Positions 15,310 to 23,195 of a DNA stretch of 37,398 nucleotides are shown piece by piece. The notes under the pieces were generated by a model, which had not been told where the DNA came from, made no database searches, and saw only the letters and a program-made list of their open reading frames with translations. The first letter of the stretch is position 1, and each line of letters opens with the position of its first letter. The translations under genes and the position numbers were made by a program. The DNA is from Paracoccaceae bacterium (GTDB lineage: Bacteria > Pseudomonadota > Alphaproteobacteria > Rhodobacterales > Rhodobacteraceae): assembly GCA_024742835.1 (NCBI GenBank), contig JANSXS010000032.1:1-37398 (forward strand). The letters run 5' to 3'.

Positions 15310-16389
15310 ATGACGCACGAGCCTGTCGTTTTCCGGCTTCTGGAGTTCATCGCGGCGGAGCCGTCTGGTGATGACGCGTTCAACGGCTTGGCATTGACGC
15401 TTTTCGCGTATCAGTTCCAGAACAACGCGCCTTTTGCGAAATTCGCGCGGTCGCGTGGCAAGACGCCCCATACGGTCAGGCATTGGTCGGACATACCGGC
15501 GGTTCCGATCAATGCCTTCAAGACACTTGATCTGACATGCTGCCCGCCACAAAAGGCCGCCGCTATCTTCATGACGAGTGGCACCACCCAAGCCGGACGG
15601 CGCGGCAAAAGCCACCACGCCGCGCTTGATGTCTATGACGCCTCGATGCGGCATAACTTTTCAAGGTGTTTCATGCGGGGCGATGACCGCCTGACCATGG
15701 GCATTCTGTTTCCAGACCCGGCGACGCTGCCGAATTCGTCGCTTGCCCATTATCTTGATCTGGCAATCTGTGGCTTTGGCACCGGGCAAAGCGATTGGCT
15801 CTTGGGTCCGGACGGCATTGACCTGCCCCGTCTGGTGCGCGCGCTGGATCAGGCCGAGACCACGGGTCAGCCCTATGCGCTGCTTGGGGCCAGTTTCAGC
15901 CTTGTTCACGCGATGGATGCCTTGCAGGCAATGGGCCGCCGCTTTTGCCTGCCGCCAGGAAGCCGCATTCTGGACACCGGCGGCTTCAAGGGGCAATCCC
16001 GAGAGCTGGAACCCGATGCGTTTTATGACGCGCTTGAGCATACATTCGGTGTGCCGCGCGCAAGTTGCATCGGCATGTATGGCATGACCGAGCTGTCAAG
16101 CCAGTTCTACGATGACGGCAACGCGGTTTGCCCGTCGGTCAAGTCGGGTCCGCACTGGGTACGCAGTCGGGTCGTGAACCCTGTGACGGGCGCGCGCGTC
16201 CCCAAGGGGGAACGCGGCGTGCTGGTCCATACGGATCTTGCCCATTACAATATCGTCACCTCCATCCTGACAGAGGATGCCGCGATCGAGGTCGATGACG
16301 GGTTTCTGTTGCTTGGTCGTGTGACGGGGGGCGATGCCGTGGGCTGTTCGGTTGCGGTCGATGAATTTCTTCGGGCGGCGGCGGTCTGA
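15310..16389 (+). CDS. LuxE-like acyl-protein synthetase
   Basis: LuxE-family enzymes activate a free carboxylic acid with ATP to an acyl-adenylate and pass the acyl group to their own Cys, then to LuxC. This 359-residue protein has the adenylate-forming loop MTSGTTQAGRRGKSH near 87-101, an HDxx-type mid-region and GMYGMTELSSQFYD near 258. Its C-terminus is DAVGCSVAVDEFLRAAAV. C346 lies 13 residues from the end, matching the acylated Cys364 of Vibrio harveyi LuxE (14 from the end of 378). The ATG follows AAGAGGA. It is first behind the TPP riboswitch, 6 bases before the LuxC-like gene. There is no luciferase or LuxD nearby. The substrate is unknown. Confidence 0.87.
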   Translation: MTHEPVVFRLLEFIAAEPSGDDAFNGLALTLFAYQFQNNAPFAKFARSRGKTPHTVRHWSDIPAVPINAFKTLDLTCCPPQKAAAIFMTSGTTQAGRRGKSHHAALDVYDASMRHNFSRCFMRGDDRLTMGILFPDPATLPNSSLAHYLDLAICGFGTGQSDWLLGPDGIDLPRLVRALDQAETTGQPYALLGASFSLVHAMDALQAMGRRFCLPPGSRILDTGGFKGQSRELEPDAFYDALEHTFGVPRASCIGMYGMTELSSQFYDDGNAVCPSVKSGPHWVRSRVVNPVTGARVPKGERGVLVHTDLAHYNIVTSILTEDAAIEVDDGFLLLGRVTGGDAVGCSVAVDEFLRAAAV

Positions 16390-16395
16390 TCGGGG

Positions 16396-17835
16396 ATGCT
16401 GGAACGCGCCTGTCACCTTCCCGGTCTTGATCCCGACGCGCTTGACTGGCACCGCCTGAGCTTTGCGCGCGGTGATACAGGGCCGGACATTGCGGTGCCT
16501 GTTCTGGGGCCGGGGGATATTGACCGGCTTGCCGCCCATGTACGCGACAACGCGGCTGCGCGTCTGCGCGCCATGCCTGTCGCGCGGATCGTCGAGGCGA
16601 TTGACGCCGTGATTGTACGCCTGCTCGACCGGCAAGATCCCTATCGCAGAAAGATGGAACAGATGCTGCCGGCCGTTACTGGATATGATCCCGAGATGGT
16701 GCGGCTTGGGCTGACACGGTATCTGATGACGTTCCGCAAGCCCGAACTGCTGCGGTTTCTGGCAGAGGATTTTCCCAACCCGGCCATTCTGGATGGGTTT
16801 CAGCCATTGCCCAAAGGCGGCTATGGCAAAGCGTTCGGCCCGCCCCTTCTGGCGCATATATGGGCCGGGAACGTGCCGGGCCTGCCGCTTTGGAGCATGG
16901 TCTGCGGGTTGCTGGTGAAATCCGGCACGATTGGCAAGGTATCCAGCGCGGAACCGCTTTTCGCGGGTTGGTTTGCTCAGGTTCTGGCCGAGGTCGCCCC
17001 GGATCTTGCCGAGTGTCTTGCGGTGGTGTGGTGGCAGGGTGGCGAAAGCGCCCCGGAACAGGCAATGCTGGGGGCGGCCGATCTGACCTTGGCTTATGGC
17101 AGCAACACGTCACTGGCCGCCATTGCGGGCCGTATGCCCCCCGGCAAGCGCCTTTTGCGGTTTGGGCACAAGGTCAGTTTCGCGATGATCGCCGCGGTGG
17201 CCCTTGATCCCGCCAAGGTGGCCGATACCGCCCGCCGCGCCGCGCGGGATATCGCGCGCTATGATCAGCAAGGCTGTTTTGCGCCGCATGTGGTGTTCGT
17301 GGAACGGGGCGGTCGGCTGTGTCCCCGCAGCTTTGCGCGCTATCTGGCCCGCGCGCTTGATGCCTTTGGCCATCGCTTTCCCGCGCGCGCCCTGACCATG
17401 GCCGAGACCGCCAGCTTTGCCGCGTGGTGCCAGCAAGAGGAATTCACCCATGATGCCGAGGTCATGGGCGATGCGCATGGTGGGTGGACCGTGTCTTTCC
17501 ACAACGCTGGTCAGGGATTTGGCCCGTCATGTCTCAATCGGTCTGTCAAGGTGGTGGCGGTCGACGATCTGGCCAATGTGCCGGGCCTTGTTGCCCCTTT
17601 CCGGGCGCTGTTGCAGACCGTGGGCATTGCGGCCTCGCCGGATGAACTGTTCAGGCTCGCCGGGTTGCTTGGGGATGCAGGCGTGACCCGAATCGCGGCA
17701 CTTGGCGACATGACCACACCCGAGGCCGGCTGGCATCATGACGGGCGCTGCAACCTGTCGGATCTTGTTCAGATCACCGAAATAGATGCCCGCGCCCCGC
17801 CCGCCGCTGACAAGCTGGCGTTTTACGATGACTGA
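16396..17835 (+). CDS. LuxC-like acyl-CoA/acyl-protein reductase
   Basis: LuxC-family enzymes (PF05893) take an acyl group onto a Cys and reduce the thioester to an aldehyde with NADPH; they share the aldehyde-dehydrogenase fold. The 479-residue protein has the family GKAFGPPLLAHIWAGNVPGL region, VVWWQGG, and SNTSLAAI. The catalytic segment is YDQQGCFAPHVVFVE, with C294 in the place of C286 of V. harveyi LuxC. Length is normal (about 480). It lies 6 bases after the LuxE-like gene and overlaps the ABC ATPase gene by 8 bases, so the operon continues. A role in light production is unlikely without luxAB. Confidence 0.88.
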   Translation: MLERACHLPGLDPDALDWHRLSFARGDTGPDIAVPVLGPGDIDRLAAHVRDNAAARLRAMPVARIVEAIDAVIVRLLDRQDPYRRKMEQMLPAVTGYDPEMVRLGLTRYLMTFRKPELLRFLAEDFPNPAILDGFQPLPKGGYGKAFGPPLLAHIWAGNVPGLPLWSMVCGLLVKSGTIGKVSSAEPLFAGWFAQVLAEVAPDLAECLAVVWWQGGESAPEQAMLGAADLTLAYGSNTSLAAIAGRMPPGKRLLRFGHKVSFAMIAAVALDPAKVADTARRAARDIARYDQQGCFAPHVVFVERGGRLCPRSFARYLARALDAFGHRFPARALTMAETASFAAWCQQEEFTHDAEVMGDAHGGWTVSFHNAGQGFGPSCLNRSVKVVAVDDLANVPGLVAPFRALLQTVGIAASPDELFRLAGLLGDAGVTRIAALGDMTTPEAGWHHDGRCNLSDLVQITEIDARAPPAADKLAFYDD

Positions 17836-18598
17836 CAGCCCAAGCTTTCTGAGCATCGAGTCTGTCGGCTTTGCCTATCCCGGCGATTGTCCCAGCCTTG
17901 ACGGTGTAAGCCTGTCCCTGAAACGGGGTGCGTTTCACTGCCTTGTCGGGCGCAGCGGTTGCGGCAAGACGACCCTGCTCAAACTGGCTGCGGGTCTTTT
18001 GCGGCCCGGCTCTGGGCGCGTCTGTATCGACGGGCAACCCCTGACCGGCCCGTCGCGTCAGGCCGGGTTTGTGTTCCAGACACCCAGCCTGCTGGAGTGG
18101 CGCACGGTACTGGACAACGTCTTGCTGCCCGTGTCGCTGCACCGGCGGGTCACGTCCCGCGATCGCGTGCGGGCGACTGATCTTTTGGCAGGAATGGGGA
18201 TCGAAGACCACGCACGGCGCTACCCGTGGCAATTGTCCGGCGGACAGCAAAGCCGGGTGGCGCTGGCGCGCGCCCTTGTGACGGACCCGCCCGCGCTGTT
18301 GCTGGATGAACCCTTTGCCGCGCTGGACGCGATCACGCGAGAAGACTTGCAGAACGATCTTTTGCGGCTGACCCGCACGCAGGGCACCACCGTACTTTTC
18401 GTCACGCACGATATTGCAGAGGCGGTGTATCTGGCGGGGCATGTGTCAGTGATGGAAAACGGGCGCATCACCCATGATCTGGCAATAGATTTGCCTGGCA
18501 CGCAAACCGATGACAAACGCTATCACCCCGAATTCACCGCAACCTGTAGCAGGATCAAGGCGGCGCTCGCCCGCTCTGATCGGGTGGGGTCGTCGTGA
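17828..18598 (+). CDS. ABC transporter ATP-binding protein (nitrate/taurine/HMP type)
   Basis: The 256-residue ATPase energises the importer encoded with it. Walker A is GRSGCGKTT at 41-49, then the Q-loop FVFQTPSLLEWRTVLDNVLL, signature LSGGQQSRVALARAL, Walker B LLLDEPFAALD and the switch His in FVTHDIAEAV. The WRTVLDN element after the Q-loop is characteristic of the SsuB/TauB/NrtD/ThiZ group. The ATG at 17828 overlaps the end of the LuxC-like gene by 8 bases. Because of the TPP riboswitch it would be called ThiZ-like; specificity is inferred from context only. Confidence 0.9.
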   Translation: MTDSPSFLSIESVGFAYPGDCPSLDGVSLSLKRGAFHCLVGRSGCGKTTLLKLAAGLLRPGSGRVCIDGQPLTGPSRQAGFVFQTPSLLEWRTVLDNVLLPVSLHRRVTSRDRVRATDLLAGMGIEDHARRYPWQLSGGQQSRVALARALVTDPPALLLDEPFAALDAITREDLQNDLLRLTRTQGTTVLFVTHDIAEAVYLAGHVSVMENGRITHDLAIDLPGTQTDDKRYHPEFTATCSRIKAALARSDRVGSS

Positions 18599-19356
18599 TG
18601 GGCGGGCGCGCGGTTTCGGCCTTGATGTTGCTGGCGATCGTCGCGGTCTGGGAAGGCTGGGTCATGCTTTCAGGGGTGTCCGCAATCCTGCTCCCGGCCC
18701 CGTCACAGATCCTGTCGGTACTGTGGCAGGGCCTGACCGATGGGTTCCTGTGGCCCCATATCCGGATCACCGCGGCCGAAACGCTGTTGGGGTTTTTCCT
18801 GGGAAGCAGCATCGGCTTTGCCTTTGGTGTGCTGCTGGCAGAGGTAGAGCCGCTGCGCCGCCTTCTTTGGCCCTATATTCTGGCAAGTCAGGTGGTGCCC
18901 AAACTGGCACTCGGGCCGATCTTTATCGTCTGGTTCGGGTTCGGCCTGACCTCGATCGTGGTGATCACCGCGCTGATCTGCTTTTTCCCATTGCTTGAAA
19001 ACACGGTCACCGGCCTGCGCGCCGCGCGCCCCGAGCAACGCGACCTGTTTCGGATGCTGGGCGCGACCCGGATGCAAACGCTGTTGCGGCTGAAAATCCC
19101 GGCTGGATTGCCGCTTGTCCTTGCGGGGGTGCGGGTGTCGATGGTGCTGGCACTTGTCGGCGCCGTGGTGGGCGAATTCATCGCCGGAAGCCAGGGTCTG
19201 GGCGCCAGCATCATCGCGGCGCAGGGCATGATGGATACCCCGCTGATGTTCGCCCTTTTCACCCTGATCACGGTGATGGGGATGCTGTTTTACCAACTGA
19301 CCGTTTTGGCTGAACGCTGGCTGCTGCGCAGTCGGCAGAAAGGACATGAAAGATGA
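18598..19356 (+). CDS. ABC transporter permease (nitrate/taurine/HMP type)
   Basis: The 252-residue membrane protein has about six hydrophobic segments. The start LLAIVAVWEGWVMLSGVSAI and ILLPAPSQIL are typical of the SsuC/TauC/ThiX permeases, with the EAA loop ARPEQRDLFRMLGATRMQTL. A GTG at 18595 directly precedes the ATG at 18598; the latter overlaps the last base of the ATPase stop. It forms one importer with its neighbours. ThiX-like is the contextual name, and the transported compound is not known. Confidence 0.9.
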   Translation: MGGRAVSALMLLAIVAVWEGWVMLSGVSAILLPAPSQILSVLWQGLTDGFLWPHIRITAAETLLGFFLGSSIGFAFGVLLAEVEPLRRLLWPYILASQVVPKLALGPIFIVWFGFGLTSIVVITALICFFPLLENTVTGLRAARPEQRDLFRMLGATRMQTLLRLKIPAGLPLVLAGVRVSMVLALVGAVVGEFIAGSQGLGASIIAAQGMMDTPLMFALFTLITVMGMLFYQLTVLAERWLLRSRQKGHER

Positions 19357-20327
19357 TGTTACGCGCCCTTGCCGCCGTGGCGGCTCTTATCCTGAGCGTT
19401 TCGCAGGCCTCCGCACAGGAGCTGGACAAGATCACCATCGCCGGCTGGAGCCAGCCGATCAGCGAAATCACCAATATCCTGGCCGAACCCGACAAGGGGT
19501 TTTTCAAGGCCCAAGGGATCGCGCTTGGCTATGTGCCGGGCACCGGGGGCGGCTCTGCCATCACCAACATGGTTTCGGGCGCCGCAGACGTGGCCTTTAC
19601 CGATCCATCTTCGCTGTATCAGGCGCTTGACCGGGGCGAGGATCTGGTGGGGATCTACAACATTTATCCGCAGAACGTGTTCAACGTCGTGGCCCCCGTG
19701 GATCGCAGCATTAAAACCGCCGCCGATCTCAAGGGCAAGACCATCGGTGTCTACAGCCTGAATAGCGGCACCCGGCAAAACCTGCTGTTTCTTCTGAACG
19801 AGGCGGGCCTGACAGAGCACGACGTGACCATTCAGGTCACCGGCCTGCTTAATTTCGCACCTGTGATACAGGGGCAGGTGGATGCCACCGCCGCCACGGA
19901 TACCGGCCTTTATATCGGAAAGCTCAAGGGGTTGGGCGAGGTCGATGTCATCAATGTCGCCGACAGCCTGAACGTGCCCGCTGATCTGTTCGTGGTCACG
20001 CGGGACTATTACGAGCGGAACAAGCCGCTTTTGCGGCGCTTTCTGCTGGCCTATCGTGACAGCGCGCAATGGATGATCGACCACCCGAAAGAGGCCGCAG
20101 AGATCGCCGTGACCCGTGCGATCAACGGGCGTGACGTGGCTGTCAACCTTGAGATCATCAAGCTGCGCAACCTGTCCGCCCAGTCCGAGACGACCCGCGC
20201 CAAGGGTCTTGGGCATTTCGACCCAGAGATCTTGCAGGCCGGTGCGGATGCGTTTTTCAAGCATGGGCTGATCGCTGCGCCGCTGGATATGAACGCGGTG
20301 ATCCGATCCGACCTGTTGCCGGAGTAA
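19353..20327 (+). CDS. ABC transporter substrate-binding protein (NMT1/ThiY-like)
   Basis: A 324-residue periplasmic protein with a signal peptide (cleavage after ASA, before QELDK). The mature form begins ITIAGWSQPISEITNILAEP, with KGFFKAQGI and the GGGSAITNMVSGAADVAFTD pattern of SsuA/NMT1/THI5-like binding proteins. GKTIGVYSLNSGTRQNL covers the second-lobe entry. It belongs to the fold used by pyrimidine-precursor (ThiY) and sulfonate binders. It overlaps the permease by 4 bases and ends 4 bases before the SDR gene. The acidic or cationic nature of its ligand cannot be told from the sequence. Confidence 0.88.
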   Translation: MMLRALAAVAALILSVSQASAQELDKITIAGWSQPISEITNILAEPDKGFFKAQGIALGYVPGTGGGSAITNMVSGAADVAFTDPSSLYQALDRGEDLVGIYNIYPQNVFNVVAPVDRSIKTAADLKGKTIGVYSLNSGTRQNLLFLLNEAGLTEHDVTIQVTGLLNFAPVIQGQVDATAATDTGLYIGKLKGLGEVDVINVADSLNVPADLFVVTRDYYERNKPLLRRFLLAYRDSAQWMIDHPKEAAEIAVTRAINGRDVAVNLEIIKLRNLSAQSETTRAKGLGHFDPEILQAGADAFFKHGLIAAPLDMNAVIRSDLLPE

Positions 20328-20331
20328 GCCA

Positions 20332-21099
20332 ATGGATTTTGCTGGCAAAACCGTTCTGATCACAGGGGCCGGTCGCGGCATCGGCGCAGCCATCGCCAAA
20401 GGCTTTGCCACCGAGGGGGCCTCGGTTGCGGTCAATTACCTGCAAGACGCCACATCCGCCTCGGCCACGGTCGACGCCTGCACCGTAGCCGGTGGCACAG
20501 CCCTGGCGATGCAGGCCGATGTCACGGATGCAGGGGACGCGGCGCGGCTGGTGGCCGCCACGCAGGACGCTTTCGGCAAGATCGACGTGCTGGTTCATAA
20601 CGCCTTTGCGCCTTATGTCTTCTCGCCGGAGAAACGCGCGCTGTTCTGGGAAACGGACTGGGCCGCGTTTCAGGCCCAGATCGACGGGTCCGTCAAGGCG
20701 GCCCATGGCATGGCGCGGGCCGTTCTTCCTGACATGCTGGCACGCGCCGAGGGTTGTATCATCAACATCGCCACGAATTTGGTCGAACGGCCCGTCGTGC
20801 CCTACCACGATTACACCACGGCCAAATCCGCGCTTGTCGGCTTTAGCCGCAATCTGGCGGTAGAACTGGGGCCCTTGGGCATCCGGGTCAATCTTGTGTG
20901 TCCCGGTCTGGTCTATCCCACGGCGGCCAGCCGGGCGGTGAAAGAAGATCTCAAGGACGCGCTGATCGCACAGACACCGCTGCGCCGGATCGCCACGCCG
21001 GCGGATGTTGCGGGGCCGGTGTTGTTCCTGGCGTCACCCTGGGCGGGGTTCATGACGGGGCAGACCCTGTATGTCGATGGCGGCTTCGTGATGCGCTGA
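20332..21099 (+). CDS. Short-chain dehydrogenase/reductase (FabG-like, BKR_2 type)
   Basis: The 255-residue NAD(P)-dependent oxidoreductase has the Rossmann motif TGAGRGIG at 11-18 and the catalytic Y-T-T-A-K. The usual catalytic Ser position, 13 before the Tyr, is Thr (in ATNLVERPVVPYHDYTTAK), as in the BKR_2 subgroup. It then has VNLVCPGLV and a C-terminal ATPADVAGPVLFLASPWAGF and DGGFVMR. It follows the binding protein by 4 bases as the last gene of the riboswitch operon. In this setting it could reduce the aldehyde made by the LuxC-like enzyme to an alcohol. The substrate is inference; annotation as 3-oxoacyl-ACP reductase would be misleading. Confidence 0.88.
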   Translation: MDFAGKTVLITGAGRGIGAAIAKGFATEGASVAVNYLQDATSASATVDACTVAGGTALAMQADVTDAGDAARLVAATQDAFGKIDVLVHNAFAPYVFSPEKRALFWETDWAAFQAQIDGSVKAAHGMARAVLPDMLARAEGCIINIATNLVERPVVPYHDYTTAKSALVGFSRNLAVELGPLGIRVNLVCPGLVYPTAASRAVKEDLKDALIAQTPLRRIATPADVAGPVLFLASPWAGFMTGQTLYVDGGFVMR

Positions 21100-21217
21100 C
21101 CCAAAGCGTTTCACCTTTTCCCCAAGACATCTGCGAAAGACCGTGAGTCAGGTTTTTTGCGAAAAGTGGACGAGCCAACCCTCGCGCCCTATCCTCTGTA
21201 CAAAAAGGGGAGCGCCA

Positions 21218-22147
21218 ATGCGGTGGGTTGTTTACTTTTGCCTCATCCTGTCGCTTGCCGCGACGAGTTCGACCGTCCGGGCGGCAACGCAAAAGGACAG
21301 TTACCTCGAAATGGCGCGGCAAGGCTGGAGCTATGAGTTGCGCACGACGATGATCGGGCGCGACCTTTCGATTCCGGTTCACATCAACGGGCGGGATCTG
21401 GCCGGGGCGTCGATCTGCATGGTAGGCGAGCGGCCCAATGCCGGATCTTTGGACGTGATCAACGCCTTCCGCAAGCTGGTCGCACATATCTATGGCAAGC
21501 CGGTGCCAATGCGATTTGCCGGACACAGTGCGGAGGATTGCGGGCAGGGGCGTATGATCGTGCTGAGGCTTTATTCAGGTGCGCCACCCAACAGCGCGCT
21601 GTCGGATGATCTCAATTGGATGAACCGCACCTATCAGCTTGGCTTGCCCAAGGACAGGTTTTATGCCGCCAGTTCCCCCGCGATGGCGCAAACTTTTTTT
21701 GGCCGACGAGGGCAAGGCACGCATATTCTGGTTCAGCAAACCGCCGTTCCCGGCAGTGACCGTCTCGAGGATATCTTTTTCCGGTCGATTCTTGTCGAAG
21801 AGCTCTATCAATCCTTCACCTTTGGCATGGATATTCTGCAATTCGACAAGCAGGGCCCGTTTTACTCCAAGCTTCAGGAGGTGCCCCTGAACCTGAACCG
21901 GCTGCCATGGGGATCTCGGGCGTTCAAGAAGGCGCTTTTGGGGACGAACCCGCCGGGTCTTTGTGAATTCGACGTTCTGATGATGCACGCGGTGGCCAAG
22001 GCCCCGGTGGACGAGACGACAATGCCTGTTTTCATTGATTTCATCGACGACAATTTCGACGACCTCGTTGCAGCGACGCGCGCGACCCTCGCAGATGACA
22101 CATATCAGATCATCCTCGATACCGATTGTCGGCCCGCCCTCGACTAA
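21218..22147 (+). CDS. Secreted DUF2927-like protein
   Basis: The 309-residue protein has a signal peptide (MRWVVYFCLILSLAATSSTV, cleavage near RAATQ). It contains a central FFRSILVEELYQSFTFGMDI segment, similar to the EEL-Q helix of DUF2927 proteins, and a C-terminal WGSRAFKKALLGTNPPGLCEF. Two Cys in the N-terminal half (in ASICMVG and AEDCGQG) could be bridged. The ATG at 21218 follows GGGGAG; the frame is open upstream but without a signal. Function is unknown. It stands between the riboswitch operon and the MoxR operon, and the family match is moderate. Confidence 0.55.
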   Translation: MRWVVYFCLILSLAATSSTVRAATQKDSYLEMARQGWSYELRTTMIGRDLSIPVHINGRDLAGASICMVGERPNAGSLDVINAFRKLVAHIYGKPVPMRFAGHSAEDCGQGRMIVLRLYSGAPPNSALSDDLNWMNRTYQLGLPKDRFYAASSPAMAQTFFGRRGQGTHILVQQTAVPGSDRLEDIFFRSILVEELYQSFTFGMDILQFDKQGPFYSKLQEVPLNLNRLPWGSRAFKKALLGTNPPGLCEFDVLMMHAVAKAPVDETTMPVFIDFIDDNFDDLVAATRATLADDTYQIILDTDCRPALD

Positions 22148-22238
22148 CCGCTGCGCGTTAAGACGTTAGAAGGTATTTGTGTTTTCCGTGCCGCGGGCTA
22201 GGCTGCTTTCATGCCCGATTTCGCGGCAGGGAGGATAC

Positions 22239-23195
22239 ATGGACAAGCGCGCGGATCACGCCTCCGGCGGAGTCGAACTTTTATCTGCGCATCTTGCGCG
22301 GGGCCTTGTTGGCCATGATCTATTGATCGAGCGATTGCTGATCGCGCTTCTCTCCGGGGGGCATGTGCTGATCGAGGGGCCACCCGGCCTTGCCAAGACG
22401 CGCGCGGTCAAGTGGCTGTCACAAGCCGTGGAATGTGACTTCCGCCGCATCCAATGCACACCTGATCTGATGCCGTCCGATCTGACGGGTACGCCTGTCT
22501 ATCACCCAAAGGACGGGACGTTTGAATTCGTACGTGGCCCGGTGTTCAACAATCTCGTACTGGTCGACGAAATCAACCGCGCCCCGCCCAAGGTGCAATC
22601 GGCGCTGCTGGAATCGATGGCGGAAAATCAGGTGACCGTGGGCAACGAAACCCATGCACTGCCCGATCCGTTCTTTGTGGTGGCAACACAAAACCCGATC
22701 GAGCATGACGGCACCTTTCCCCTGCCCGAAGCACAGCTTGACCGTTTCCTGATGCATGTGGTGCTGCACCTGCCCGATGCCGGGGCCGAACGCCGTATTC
22801 TTGATCTGGTCGAGGCCGAAATCACCGATGGCACCGCCCCGTCACAGCGCATGACGATGGATGATCTGCACGCGGCGCGACGGGCGGTCAAGTCGGTGCA
22901 TCTGGCGCCGGAATTGCGCGATTACATCGTGAGGCTTGTCACGGCCACCCGCGAGGGGCCGCTTGCCGAGGATATCGAACACGCCGTCTCGCCGCGCGGA
23001 TCGCTGGCGCTGGCCGCCACTGCCAAGGCGCGGGCCTATTTGCAGGGACGTGACCATGCCCTGCCCGAGGACGTGGCGGCGCTGGCCCGCGATGCGTTGG
23101 CACATCGCATGGTTCTGCGGTGGCGTGCGCTGGCCGAGGGGCGCAAACCCCGCGCGGTGATCGACGATATCCTTGCGGCGGTAGAGCCGCTGTGA
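22239..23195 (+). CDS. MoxR-family AAA+ ATPase
   Basis: MoxR ATPases act as chaperones with VWA-domain proteins in metal or envelope complex assembly. The 318-residue protein has Walker A GPPGLAKT at 47-54, QCTPDLMPSDLTGTPVY (AAA_3), Walker B LVDEINRAPPKVQ, sensor 1 ATQNPIEHDGTFPLPEAQLD, and the C-terminal lid SPRGSLAL. The ATG at 22239 has AGGGAGG; the frame extends 20 codons further upstream with no support. It begins a seven-gene operon joined by 4- to 8-base overlaps. Confidence 0.92.
   Translation: MDKRADHASGGVELLSAHLARGLVGHDLLIERLLIALLSGGHVLIEGPPGLAKTRAVKWLSQAVECDFRRIQCTPDLMPSDLTGTPVYHPKDGTFEFVRGPVFNNLVLVDEINRAPPKVQSALLESMAENQVTVGNETHALPDPFFVVATQNPIEHDGTFPLPEAQLDRFLMHVVLHLPDAGAERRILDLVEAEITDGTAPSQRMTMDDLHAARRAVKSVHLAPELRDYIVRLVTATREGPLAEDIEHAVSPRGSLALAATAKARAYLQGRDHALPEDVAALARDALAHRMVLRWRALAEGRKPRAVIDDILAAVEPL

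Noticed and set aside
15310..17835. Bioluminescence (lux) genes
   Set aside because: LuxE and LuxC homologues are present, but there is no LuxA, LuxB or LuxD, and the operon is under a TPP riboswitch.
19359..20435. Open frame of 358 codons on the minus strand
   Set aside because: It is antisense to the substrate-binding protein gene, and no motif or ribosome binding site supports it.
20332..21099. FabG of fatty acid synthesis
   Set aside because: It is an SDR of the BKR_2 subgroup at the end of the thiamine-linked operon; no fab genes or acyl carrier protein gene are nearby.
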